Below the pieces are notes generated by a model. The model saw only the letters and a list, made by a program, of their open reading frames with translations, made no database searches and had not been told where the DNA came from. This document shows positions 1 through 59,721 of a DNA stretch of 64,000 bases, one piece after another. Origin of the DNA: Dromaius novaehollandiae. Taxonomy: Eukaryota; Chordata; Aves; Casuariiformes; Dromaiidae. The translations under genes and the position numbers were made by a program. The stretch covers positions 36,521,981 through 36,585,980 of the forward strand of contig NC_088098.1 of NCBI RefSeq assembly GCF_036370855.1. Reading direction: 5' to 3'. Each line of letters starts with the position of its first letter. Position 1 is the stretch's first letter.

Positions 1-1920
1 CCTGGAAGCGCTGTGCTCAGAGAGGGGCTGGCAGAGCCAGCACATCCCTGCTCGGCGACCCTGCAGGGCTCCCCATATGCCTCCTTGCGCTGCCGCATCC
101 CGCGGGGTGTGCGGCTGGTCCTCCTCATGCTTGCATTGCCCCCAGCATGCTGGAAGGCAGGCGAACAAACCTGGCTTTTCTGCACCAGGAGGAGCCGAGG
201 CCCTCGGCGCCTGGCTCGGCCCCGTAGAGCAAGCTTGTGAGCATTGCTTCAGCCTGTCTCTAAAAGAAAAAGCGAACTGCTTTCAACCTGTCTCCTTTAC
301 AGGTTTTCTAGGAGGGCACAGCTCTGGCTTGCTCAAGGGAAGCAAAAAAAGGCCCCGGTGATGCTGTAGGTTACAGTCCATTCCCCAGACAAGCAGTGTC
401 CAGAAAAGCCCCTTGTGCTGGGGACCAGCCCATAGGAGATGCTAAAGAGAGCAGTGCAAAGATGTGCACGGCCCAAGGCGCTGTGACCCTTGCAGCACTG
501 ACTCGTGGCAGGAGGGAGAGGGCGGACAGGGGTCCGGTCCGGCAGGGCGGGCTGGCTCCTGGTGACAGCCCTGTACCGTGGCACCTCAAACCGGTGTTCC
601 TTCCAACAGAAGGAAAAGTGTGTCCGGCTTCTGCAATTCTTCTGAAACACAACAATTTTTTCGCAGTTTCATTAGAACTGTTTGTCTCTTTTTCGCCTTA
701 ATGTTGCTTTTCTTTTTTTTTTTTCTTTTTTTTTGGCACAAGTCAAAACTGGTATTTTAAATGAGTGGTGTGTAAAGGCTTGGGAAGTAACACTTGAAAT
801 TTTCCCTGTATTATTTGCTGACATATTGGTATCGCTGCATAGCGCCTGACATACAACGTCTGACACTAGCAGCTATTTCTGGGTTTAGGAAACCAGCTGA
901 TTGTGAAGACTGGGACTGGGCAGAAAAAAATTATTTTTGAGCATTGGGATAATAAATTACCTAATAGAATATTCAGAAAAAAGCCCGCTCACAGGTATCA
1001 AGCCAGGAAAAAAAACAGGTCCAGGTTATAAGAAATAAGGTTAAAACGTTGATTCTGACAATATTTTAACAGAAATGACCGTGTTCTTGGTAAACTAGAA
1101 GTACTGAAAATCCTCTGTGTTTCTATTTCCTTGCTGTATCTTGTAAAAAGATTTGTATTTACTCTTGCCTCCAATGCAATGGCCATGTTTCTCCTGGGTG
1201 GAGATACTAACTGGGCAGTATTTCACCTTTATCACTGCTCTTCTGCGGCTGTGTTGGCTTCAGGATGCAGTACGGCTAAGAGGTAAGCTCTCACATCGCA
1301 AAGAGAAAACCTAACTCCCCCACAGCCTTCAGTAACCACAACCTAACTCCGAGTACAAAAAAAACCCTAATAAATCACCGTTCCTTTTAAATAAACAGAA
1401 TTAACTTGTCCTAAACATTTCGGATGACAAATAAGGACTAGCTGAGACACACAGTGCTGGCAATAAGCACACGACTGCCTGAGCGCACAAAACCCACAAG
1501 AATCCTGATGCTTTTCAAGCATTGCTTGGAGGGGAGGGGAGGGGATTAAAGAGCAGGTTCAGCTCCTCGGGTGGTAGACAGCGATGCAGCTTCAGCGCAG
1601 AGTTAATTGATAGAGCTGCCCTGCAAAAGGTCTCCAAAATAATGTGCACTCCAGTTCCTCCGTTATTTCAAATAATCAGTGTATAACCCAGACAGTATTG
1701 TATACACAATATTGTATAACGCAGACAATATTGCATCGCCCTGCATGGGCCAGCGGGCAGCACAGAGCCTCTTCTCCCCCAGCCTGCTGAGGCCTCCGAC
1801 GAGTTTAATGTTCTCTGAAGACCATCTCACTTGAAATCACACTCACTTCTGACCTTTTCTCTGAGCAGCAGGACAACAAACTGTAACGCAACGGCAGTCA
1901 AACAAGAGACAACGTGGGGT
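1..1920. other. Intergenic sequence beyond the PTPRB 3' end
   Basis: No coding exon, RNA gene or mobile element was recognised. The first 600 bp are fairly GC-rich, the rest AT-rich with T-runs near 713-732. A G-rich GGAGGGGAGGGGAGGGG motif near 1530-1547 could form a quadruplex. Confidence 0.6.
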
Positions 1921-1943
1921 TTTTTTTTTCTTTTTTTATGACT

Positions 1944-1949
1944 TTTATT
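1944..1949 (-). terminator. Distal polyadenylation signal AATAAA for PTPRB
   Basis: Minus-strand AATAAA lies in an AT-rich block, followed after about 10 nt by an A-rich run and then by a GU-rich stretch (GTTGTCTCTTGTTTG) that could be the downstream element. Beyond it the sequence changes character, so I take it as the likeliest 3' end. Confidence 0.55.
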
Positions 1950-2616
1950 CATGAACTATTTATAAAAATGTGTAAAATACACTCAAATATATTCGATTTG
2001 TTGACTGTAGCTAAAAATATAAAAATAGACTTAACAAATGCATAAATTAAATTGACAATAGTAGCACAATTCTGTGTTCACCCAGCATTTGTTAGGAACA
2101 CAAATATAAGTAATTATATAGCATTTGAGAATGGAATATATGCTGAAGGTGTTTTTCAGTCACTTTACTCCAGGCACAGGCAAAAAATTTATGGCTAGCC
2201 ATATTTCAAAATCTTTTCTTTCTTGTTCTTCACTATAACATACTGCTCTACTAGAGAGCAATCTGTATTTAGCTACTTGACTTACAGTATTTCTTTAGCT
2301 TGCAAATAAATCAAGAAACAACCAAATCTTGCATATCAATCTACCAGCCTCACGGATGCTGTATGTGCCCAAATTCCACAGTATTTGCTAAATTTAGCTA
2401 GTCCCTAGTCTCCAGTATTTCCTACCAGTCTTAAAAAGTCCTAGTCTGCCCTGGCTATTGATCTGTGAGGTCACTGATAATAGACCACTTTGCTTTGGCC
2501 ACAGTGGTGCTACCAACTTCGTCAGCTGGAGATGGTCGAGGGCATCGGGTCCAAGGTGAGCTGCCTGAATACAGCGCGCCACGCTCAGCTTTCATGCAAA
2601 GCCGCAGCCTTCTGGG

Positions 2617-2635
2617 ACTACAGGTCCCAGAGCGC
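2617..2635 (+). promoter_or_regulatory. ZNF143/THAP11-type motif in a GC-rich patch
   Basis: The 19-base stretch ACTACAGGTCCCAGAGCGC fits the long ZNF143 (STAF)/THAP11 consensus ACTACANNTCCCAGNNNGC. It lies in a GC-rich island (about 2480-2870) that stands out from the AT-rich flanks. Such motifs usually mark promoters, so the patch may be a small antisense or internal promoter, or a repeat-derived site. Confidence 0.5.
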
Positions 2636-3840
2636 ACAGCTCCAGAGCCGGGAAATCTGTGACGGAGCCAGCAGGGAAGTGGTTGTCATTTAATATTGCA
2701 TTTTAATCACACAAACTCTATGGCCGAAGTACTGAATGAAATGTGAATAAACGTAAGCACCCGACATGCCACTTGCGGGCTGCGAAGTGGCGGCTGCTGA
2801 AGGCTGCATCTCCGAGTGTCTGGTGCGTTTCCCCCACCTGTGACTCTGGGAGGAGACGCTAACATAGTGATTAGACACTTACTGTCTCATCCCCTTAGCC
2901 CACGTCCTAACTCCCAGGCTGAGGAGCATGGCTAAGCACTGATGTACTCCTATCTGTCCAGTATTTAACTTTTTGTTTTCTAAGTCAAAGCATAGATACA
3001 AGTATACAATACATAACATAACCATAGAGCTCACACATTTTGTTTTCTCTGTTCTACATCTGAAAGGAAATTCATAACATATCATGGCATAAAATAATAT
3101 TTCTGGCAATATTAGGCACGCATATAAGCTGTATAAATAACTCTAGCAGCAGAGAAAAATGTATAAAGTTGCACTTTTATGACATCTTCACAGTATGCCT
3201 ATTCCTCCCACCCACTTTTGTGTTTCATTAGTAACAAAAAATATCATTTATCAACTCCAGCTATGTAAAATCTTTTTTTTTTCTACAATCGGAAGTGGAT
3301 CTTGTAATTGTATTGCACAGATTAAAAACATTAGTTACAATTTTTTCATTATTAAATAACTTTCATCACAAAAATCTGAATTAATCTAAAAGCCCAACCC
3401 TGTAAGTGCTTCAGAAGTTGAATGGTATTTTCAAGCTTTTTTCATGTTGACTTTCATTGAAGTACTCAGGAAACTTCGTGGACAATGCAGGGAAGGCTGC
3501 ATGTGCAGAGATTCACAGGACTGGGCTCCAAGTGTGCAAATCTTAGCTTATGGATCAGCAATAACACCAGCCTTGCTTTGTAACATTATTATTGGGAAAC
3601 ATCAAGAAGGGAATCCTGAACATCATTCGCAGACATTCAAAACAGAAACATCCTCTTCCGTGGAGCATGCTTTTTCCTTAAGAGCAGTCTTTGTTCAATA
3701 CACAGGCTCCTTCAAGTCCATTCTTGTTACATTAACAATTTCCCATGGGTCCTGTTCTTCAGCTTAGAGGCACAGTAAGTACAATTAATTATACTGATAA
3801 GTAGGTGCCTTATATTAAAAAAAATGCTACATAGATACTT

Positions 3841-3850
3841 TTTATTTATT
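3841..3850 (-). terminator. Possible internal polyadenylation signal, overlapping AATAAATAAA
   Basis: Two overlapping minus-strand AATAAA hexamers (GAATAAATAAAAAG) near the middle of the proposed 3' UTR. Supported by the hexamers only. Confidence 0.3.
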
Positions 3851-5826
3851 CTCAGTAGATTTACACTAGTTTCATATGACCTGAAGTGGCTAAAAGCAGA
3901 ACCAGAGCAACGTGTGTGCACACTCTCCTGCGTGACCTAGCTAAGCAGAGATGTAAAGCTGTTCAGGAGCATTGTGTCAGGGTGTTTAAGGTCACTGGTT
4001 CTGTTACTAAGTGACGAGAAGGAAGACACTTATGAACTGTGTGCGTTATTAGCAGAGGGAAAGATGAAAATAGCTGTCCACTATAACATCATTTTGGGTG
4101 CAGATTTGTGAACTCTATAGGTACAGAGGAGGGAGCTGAGAAACAATGTTAAAATAAAAGAGTAGCACGATGCGTGTCCTTCTGAAAATGATGAATGGCA
4201 TACGCACGTTGTATACAATCACCAACTTTTGCCCTCAGATCATCTATTACTAAGCAAGTTCTATTTCCCTCAGCATAAAAAATGACACAGTAATATACAG
4301 CGTGAGATAATTTATAGAGTACATTTGGTATGTCTTCACAGTGTAACTGTACTGCTGGTAACTAACGTGGTGATTTTCATTCCTCAGCTATTGCTGCGAA
4401 AAGAAAGGCCTAAATGCAGTGCACGTAGCACAATGACCATATGCACAACGCCCTAAGTTCAGCTGCTATTACTAGAGTCAATGACCTAAAGCTGCCATCC
4501 TTGTTTGTCCTTCCTTGCTAACCTAGAGTTTATCTAGCAAACAGAACAAAGGAAAATGTGGCCTGCAAGAAAATTTGCACATCTCTTTCTTTGTGGTTTT
4601 GCCTAGTCTTCCCTAGCTGAAAATGGCTTCCACCATGATGCTGTTCCCTTCTCCTTCAGATCTCATTAAGGGAATGTGGTGAATCTTGAGGTTTGTGTGG
4701 GGGCAAGAGGGATGTACAAGAGGAATGAGCAGCGCTTTCCTACAGAAACATCTAGAAGATTGACTAAGCCTACATGTTCTGAGCAGCTGTGAAAGCTGGC
4801 ATCAAGGCTGGCTTCCGAAACATCTGAGGATATTTGGTCAGGAATGGAGGAGACTCCACTGGAGCATGGAGGAAGAGGGACTATCAGGCTGTTTCCTTCT
4901 CTCTAGTAAAACCTGAGTGACAAAGACGCACACATGCCTGTTGGTTCTCTTTCAGAAAGATTTAAAGAAAACTGTCAGATCAGCCTTGCAAATATATTCA
5001 TACATCATCACATGGATGTTTCTACAGCAAGGAGAGCATGGCTCCAACAAGTCATGGTGAAGACAGTGGTCTTGGCCCAGTTGCCACAGGAGTTCATAAT
5101 TTAGGGTCTTAATTCAGATGCATTGGCTGGTTCTCTGGAGGCCTTCAGAAATATTTATTTCTCTCCAAAATAAAAGTGGAATTTAGGCACTTGCCTTCTG
5201 CAGCAGGGCAAGTTTTGTTTTCATGTAAAGAATGGGTAGACAGGCAAAAGCAGAACTACTGAGCCCTTCCTTCTTCCTGTGATGAAGGTGAACTGGGTGC
5301 TGCCTCTTTTCTATTCATTTGAAGAGATCTTTATAAAGAAAAATAGCAGAATGGAGTGTTCAGATCACAGTCCCTGGAAGACAAGCTTTGCTGCAGAGGA
5401 AAGAGGCTGTGTCTAATCACCTTGGCTGGATACCTGGAGGTGCTCCTTGATCACACTTCTTGCTAATCACTAGATGCTTTGAGTGCATCCAATAATTAGC
5501 ACAGCCCTGCAAGCCTACATCTCCTGGGTTATAGATGCTTGTGGTGATCGTATCAGGCAAAATCCAAGTTGAGGAGTCTTTCTGTGTGGATGCGCTGGGG
5601 CCATTCCTGGAAGAGCCTGGTACCACCCTCTGCGAAAGCATGTGGGATTCGGAGATCTGCACTTGGGAGGAGACGGGGACTTCACCCCGCAGCAGGCTGG
5701 GATCAAGGGAGTGTGCTCCCAAGCACAGTGCCAATGCAGGCAGAATGACCACGGAACAGCTAGGCTGCAAGCAGCTTAAGGCTGAAGCCAATTGTGTCAG
5801 CTCTAGGATATATGTCTTTATATACC

Positions 5827-5832
5827 TTTATT
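5827..5832 (-). terminator. Possible proximal polyadenylation signal AATAAA
   Basis: Minus-strand AATAAA about 1 kb after the stop codon, in the context TTAAGGAAATAAAGG. Use would give a much shorter UTR. Supported by the hexamer only. Confidence 0.3.
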
Positions 5833-6365
5833 TCCTTAATACACTTGTAATCTATTTTTTAAGATGTCATGGTACATTTTTTTTAATGAGCTGTAGAAGT
5901 TGCCAGAGTTTGTATCCTTACAGGTCTGTTCATGTGAATACATGAGGCATTTCCTTGCACTCCTTTCATATGATAACTGTGCTCAAATAAAAATGCACAG
6001 ACACAGGCTGTGGTCTGATTCTGCTCTCTTAAACCAGTGTAAAGAAACCAGAAAGTGACCTGTATCCCCTCAAAGCACGTGTGTGGGGGAAGGTCTTACT
6101 AGACTTCACGGCAGCATGTGTTGTTTGATATTTTTCTACTAAGTCACATTAGACTGAAACAATTGCTTTTAGTGAGGTGGACCCTGTTTTATTTGGCTGT
6201 TGATGAGTTCTGTAAAAGGTATGTCATGGTACTATGGATTTCACCCATTTTGGTGAGATCACAAGCAGTAAGTTTAAAGTGTAGAGTAGCATTGTAATTC
6301 CTATATAGGACTACTGTTCCCTTGCTTAGTAGTAGCTTATTTAATCTCACAAACATTGAACTAGT

Positions 6366-6391
6366 AAAAAAAAAAAAAAAAAAAAAAAAAA
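6366..6391 (+). repeat. A26 mononucleotide tract (T26 in the PTPRB message)
   Basis: Twenty-six consecutive A on the plus strand. It lies inside the proposed 3' UTR, about 400 nt past the stop, so it reads as a U-tract in the transcript. No retrotransposon body was seen next to it. Confidence 0.9.
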
Positions 6392-6789
6392 GAGGCTGTC
6401 CTTATAGGACTCTTCCTGTGTGTTATGTGCCAGTACATAACCTGCCCCAAATTCAGCAGTCCTGTTAGCCATACAATTTAAAATAGTTTATGTAGAACAG
6501 TTTATAAAAACTGTGATAAGAAAATAATAGCATTATCTGAAGCTTAATATTAATATAAACATTATAGAAAAAAATACATATTTACATAATGCCAAAATAC
6601 AATTATATACATTAATATCTATTACACTTAAATTATATATCTTTGAAAAAACCACCAGACCAATAAATTATACACAGTCTCAATAGAAAGATCTGGCACG
6701 TTTCTAGTGCATGAAATACATATATAAAAAACCCAAACAAAACCCCTAGTTAACAAATGCGGTCACAAAAGCAGATGTCTGTAACATTC

Positions 6790-54084
<47,295 letters not shown>

Positions 54085-54750
54085 TGCCGCCGGCTTTTAT
54101 CCGCCGAAGCCCCTCGCGGGGAGGGGGGGGAGGGTATGGAGAAGCCGAGCGGCCGCGACGGGCCCCCCCCCCGGGCGCCCCCTCCCCTCCCCTCCCGCCC
54201 CCGGCCCCGCTGGCCGCCGAGCCCTGCGCCGCGCCGCCCGCTCGTGGGGCCGGTGCGCAGCGGCTGCCCGCCGCCGGCCGCCGGCTGCGGCTGGGGAGGC
54301 GGCGGGAGGAGCGGGAGGCGGAGGCGGCGGCGGGGGGAGGCGGCGGCCGCTTCCCACGCTGCCATCCTGACCCGGGCTGACTCCGCCGGAGCCCTTCCCG
54401 CGGGCTTCCGCAATCAGAAGGCGATTTCCTCGCCCCTCGCCGCGGGGGGGACCGGCCGGCGCTCCGGGGGCGGCGCACCGGGGGCGGCCGCCCCTCGCGG
54501 CCGCCGCCGCCTCCTGCCCCCGGCCGGGCCGCGGCGCCCGCGGCTGCTCTGCCCGCGCTTCCCTCCCGGCCCCTCGGCCGCCCCGCGGCTCTTCCTTCCT
54601 CCCGCTTCCTCCCGGCCCCGCTCTCCCCCGGGGATGTTTCCCAGCGCCGCTTTGGGCTCGGGGCAGCCGGGCCGGGCCCCTCGCACCCTCCCTCGGGTCG
54701 GCTGCCCTGTGCGGGGTCCGCACCGTGTCGGCCTTCGTGTCCGCCCTGCC

Positions 54751-55257
54751 GTGCCGCGCCTGGCTTCGCGGCCGTTGCGTCTCCCACCTGCCGTATCTTG
54801 TGCCCACCACAGCTCGCCTGGCTTCATGGCCGTTGCACCTCCCACCTGCCCTACCTCATCATGCCCACCACAGCTCGCCTGGCTTCATGGCCATTGCGCC
54901 TCACACCTGCCCTACCTCATCATGCCCACCACAGCTCGCCTGGCTTCATGGCCGTTGCACCTCCCACCTGCCCTACCTCATCATGCCCACCACACCTCGC
55001 CTGGCTTCATGGCCGTTGCACCTCCCACCTGCCCTACCTCATCATGCCCACCACACCTCGCCTGGCTTCATGGCCGTTGCACCTCCCACCTGCCCTACCT
55101 CATCATGCCCACCACACCTCGCCTGGCTTCATGGCCGTTGCACCTCCCACCTGCCCTACCTCATCATGCCCACCACACCTCGCCTGGCTTCATGGCCATT
55201 GCGCCTCACACCTGCTCTACCTCATGCCCACCACACCTCGCCTGGCTTCCTGTCTGC
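54751..55257 (+). repeat. 61-bp minisatellite upstream of the PTPRB promoter
   Basis: About eight copies of a 61-bp unit with landmarks CTCGCCTGGCTTCATGG and CTACCTCATCATGCCCACCA. Successive landmarks fall at 54812, 54873, 54934, 54995, 55056, 55117 and 55178, exactly 61 apart. The first copy is diverged and the last is 3 bp shorter. Central copies are nearly identical, suggesting recent expansion and likely length variation. The unit is stop-free in all three plus frames, so long open frames here are artefacts. Confidence 0.95.
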
Positions 55258-55259
55258 TG

Positions 55260-58200
55260 CACCTTGCACTTGCCACGCCTTGTACCTGCCGCGCATCGCG
55301 CTCACCGCGCCTCACGCCTGCCTCATCTCGCACTCGCCTCGCCTTGAGCCCACCTCATCTCGCCCTCATGCTGGCCTCACGGCGGCACCATCTCCCAGCC
55401 CCCCGCCGCTAGCCTCTGCTGTCCCTCAACAAGCACGTCAGCTCTGCGTCCTCACCGCTCGCGTTTCTGCTGGATCGTTTCCCCTCTGTGGCTAACACGG
55501 GCTGCACAAGCCCCTCTAGCTCTAGGGCTCCCTGAGGAGAAGGACCTCAGGGGCGCGTGGGGCTAGCCGGAGACCACCGAGGCCTCCATCCTCTCGGGGC
55601 GGTGTGCAGCCAGGAGGCACCTGGCAGCGCCTGCCGTGGATCTGCTCCCCTCGGCCCCACGCGCTGGCGGCGGAGCAGCTCGTACACCAACGGCAGCTCG
55701 TACACCAGCAGCCAGATAATCTCAGCTTTTTGGTTCTGCATCCGGTTCTGTCCTAGAAACAATCTCCGTCCCAGTCCCCTGAATAACTCACAGCCTAAAA
55801 TTACACACCACTGAAAGCAAGAGAGTCGCCACGTTTTCAGACAATGCAGAAGGAGCTGAGCGCAACTCCAGAATCGGAAACAGCCGTAGCACAACGCCTC
55901 ATTTCTGTCCTGCACACCCATTTCCTTTTACTTAGGTTTCAGCCTTTTAAAACTCCTGTATATTTGTATTGGGGTTGGGGGGGTAAGGAAGAAGCAGCAT
56001 AACTAAAATTCAGACCTTCAGATATTCGAGTAGACAGTGACTTAGCAATTATTGGGTAAATTTTTGATTGCATAAAGGAGGAGGAATGTGACGTTTATTG
56101 TCTTTGCACAGGAATGTGGCACATTTCTGCACCGTTCTGTACTGTATGGTGCACATAGGATTTAAACTTTTAAAAGCAGCACCTCAAGCAAATTCATCAG
56201 CATCTCTGTTTCATGTTTTGTCTCATTTTGGTATTCAGGGAGAAAAAGGTGCTGTGGTTTAAAAATGTTAGTCTGCCCTTTAGGGGAACTGCTACTATAG
56301 GCTTTTTCTGGGCATCAAGCTGTCAAGCAAGGTACAAATATCTGAAAAGCCTTAACTCTCATTCTTCCATTTGGAGAGCAGAGTGTTGGCCAGCACCTAT
56401 GGAAAGCTTCATTTATCTCAGTGGAGCTCCATGCCTGGTCCTAGTGTCGTGGCTTAGAAAGTGTTGGGCTTTAACCTGCAAGGTCTCATGATGATTTTGA
56501 AATTTGTGATTAATAACCTGAAGTGATGATCTAAATATATATTGATTATTAGTTAATTCTCTAACCCATTACAAAACAAGATCCCTCTTGTAACAGATAT
56601 TTTATGTACTTCTGACAAAAGGAGAGACCTTGCCCTGAAAAGCCCTTACAGTGATAAACAAACTGTTGATGGAAAACAGAAGGTATGTGTAGTAGACATG
56701 AACTGGGACTCAAATGATACTGGTGTCTTGTAATCAAGATGAGAGATTTTTTACAGCATAATATCTTTAGATGATTGTGCTTTTTGGACCTAATGGCATA
56801 AACCACATCAGTATTTTCCCAGCACTGGAGGACAGCAAATTTGAAGGCTTATCAGGATGTTTGGTTTGCTTCAGATCCCTCTCTGAACATGAGAATATTC
56901 AGAGGCACCTGCCTTTTCTTGGAAAGTGAAGCTCACATTGTAGGGATTTGTGAAAACATGTCCATAATCTGAATTTGCAGAAAATATATAACTTAGACAA
57001 GTAGGTGTAAATTAGTTAAATAGAAGTAATAGACGAATGAAGAAAAATCAGTGCAAACTAACAAAATTCAGGAAAGAAATTTGACCTACTAGCAAGCTAA
57101 AGCTTCTTGGAAATGTCTGTCTGTCTTTTCCAGCTGAAATAAGTTAATGTGAGGAAGAAAAAGTAGATTGCTGCTTCACAGCATTGCCTATAATGTAGAA
57201 GTTCCTACTTTATTACTGTTATTCTTGCTATCGTAAAATCTTTAAAACTACCCTGTTGTAGTTACATTAGTAGGAAAGTACTGGTTTATGGGTTTTAAGA
57301 CTTCCTTCTGTACATTATCCAGCACAGTGTTGCTCTAAGGGTAAGGTCTGCCGCAGATGTCATATGCCAGCACTGGAATAAAACAGGAGGGGTTCATCAT
57401 ATTTATATAAAATAGCCAACATTATACGAGTAATTATTTCCAGACTGGTATTGAATGAATGGGCTTTTAGCAAATTGGCAATCATAGCCTTTAACACTGA
57501 CTGATCTATATGGCAAGCCAAGAAACTAATTAAAAAAGAAAATGAAAAAAAAAAGAACTGGAAGTGAGTTTTGGGAGTGGCCGGACATGTCTCTAATAGC
57601 AGGCTCCAAAGTCTTTCAGACACTTTCCCAAGGTTTCCTGACTTTTTTTTTTAACACCAGCCTCTCTCTCTGTCTCTCTAATCAAGAGGAAATGGGCTTT
57701 GCATAGCTTTTGTCATGCCTTGAAAGTGCAAGCTGCAGTTTTACTTGAAATCCAAGGCTGCTCTAAACTAAACATTTTGTTTGATTGAAGTGCCACCATT
57801 GTCCCCCCCAAAATGGGAATGCTCACAGCCAAGTAACTTCAAGGCTTTAATTCTACAAACAAGAGGACCTGGCCGTGCAGATGCAGTTCATAGAAGGTAT
57901 TGTCTTCCTAACAACAATACTCAGCACTTAGTACTATGTGCTTTCAAAGTATTGTGTTAATCTCAATTAATCTTCTAAACATCCCTGCTAGCTTGAGAAA
58001 AATTTTTTAAACTTCATTCTAAAGATAGGGAAACTGAAAGATGGAGGCCAAAAATTTTAATTGCATGTCTAAAATAGGATATACAGATTCAAATGGCTGG
58101 CTGCAAGCTCCAAGGCCCAGGCACTCATGAAAATTGTTTTTGTGGTGATGCCTGTCATGCTTATCTTCAGGAATCTGTTTGGAAAGCCTTGACTAAGTAA

Positions 58201-59721
58201 CTTGCTCAACTCTAAATCATGTGAATCAGTAGAAGAACTGGGGTCGGAACAGCAGTAGCTCTCAGTTCAGACAGTGCCTTTTCTCCGGCACTGGTGGGGT
58301 TATTTAGTAGCAGTGCTGGAGGCAGTTTGGGTAACACTAGCTTTTGTAGAACATTTCCATTTGGAGGAGACAGGTATTCTGTGCAGGAGGTATGCACACA
58401 AACAGAGGGCATGGGGAAGTTAGCTCAGGCTGCCTGCACCAAGCCAGAATAATCATATTTTAACACAGACCGATCCATCAGCTGTTGAACAAGGTGCAGC
58501 ATGTCTGTCATCAGCTCAGTCCCGTTTGGCCAGCACTAGGATAGCAGTGGCAGGCTCCATAAACCTTCGAGTTGGTTATTTGGGTCAACGCAGCCCAGGG
58601 TGACACTGCTTCTCCTTTTTCCCTTTCTGAGCCAGGCTCCAGCGATGTTGCTCATACCAGATTGTACAGGATTTCCTTAGGGTAACCAAGGGTATGTAGC
58701 AGCTCCCCTTAAAGACTGCTCTGTCCACAATCCTCCCAAATACAAAACATATTTCTTAGTCTCATTCACACTAACACTGACAGCCAAAGTAATGACTAAA
58801 ACAATGTATTTGCCTACCCCCGTATTTTGAGTGCAGTATGGTCTCCTTGACAAGAAGCCACACACAGGTTAGGGGCGCTTATTCTAAACCACCATGTGTT
58901 GAGAGCTATAAAGAGACCAACAATGTCCTGTGGACTTCAGCTCTGACTGCCTGTGCGCATTTTGGAGGTGATAACAGATTCACTCTCAAATCACTTAATT
59001 GTGCCTTGCCTACACAAAGAGAAGGCTGGAAGCTGACGGGGAGATGCTTGATGCCCACAGTTAGCTTCCTCTGTGGATAGGACTGGCCTCCCTATGCCCC
59101 TTCTCTGCCGTGGCTTTTCTTGGTTGGACTCTAGAACAGGGCATAAATGAAGAAGGAGCTGCATGCCTTCTGCTGTGCCGGGCAGCCAGTATAACAGCTG
59201 ACCAGGGTTGAGGCCCGGGTTCCTCGTGAGTGCAAGTTAAAGCATTCAGGTTTCAGTTGCTTTGCATGCAGATTTCACTTCATCACGTATCCTAAATGAG
59301 GTCATAAAATATCCTATGTTTCTTAAAGCATAGGTAAAGCTAGAACCTCACTCATGCAACAAGCCAATGGCAGACACGAAGACACTGGGAGTAGATACCC
59401 AGGCTCCCATGTCTCCTGCTAGATCCATGATCTTTCCACTGCACCTCACATATCCTGAGCATTTCCCCTTTTGGGTCAGAGATTTTTCACAACACATCGT
59501 GCATGCTGGGATTGTGCTGTAGAGAAAAGGCAGAATTTCTCTGCAGCTGCAGTTTTAGCAAAGGGCATTATCAAAATGAACAAAGTCTCTAATTAAAATA
59601 AAGAACAAAGCTCAATCCCCTAGCTTTTTTTAGTCCACCAAACGTCCACCTGTAATATCTATCCGGTTCCACAGAGTGGAGCAGGCTTAATGTAAATCAA
59701 TCAATAATTCCTCTGCCTTAC
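55260..59721. other. Sequence between the minisatellite and the upstream exon
   Basis: GC content falls sharply after about 55.7 kb. No coding exon, RNA gene or mobile element was recognised. If the 59.7-kb exon joins exon 2, this stretch is intronic for the longer isoform. Confidence 0.5.

Larger units (their letters stand above)
1925..6789 (-). other. PTPRB: PTPRB 3' untranslated region (about 4.9 kb)
   Basis: From the stop codon at 6790 the last exon appears to run to a polyadenylation signal at 1944-1949, as no strong splice donor is needed and the stretch has no conserved coding frame. A UTR of this size fits the long mammalian PTPRB message. The 500 nt after the stop are very AT-rich and hold a Pumilio-type UGUAAAUA element (minus strand, 6579-6586). 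Earlier AATAAA signals (minus strand) at 6188-6193, 5827-5832, 5154-5159 and 3841-3850 could give shorter forms. The far end is inferred, not proven. Confidence 0.6.

Noticed and set aside
54094-54101. GATAAAAG, a TATA-like or GATA-like site just upstream of the ATG
   Set aside because: It ends about 9 nt before the start codon, so a start site 30 bp downstream would fall past the ATG. Not a workable TATA box for this protein.
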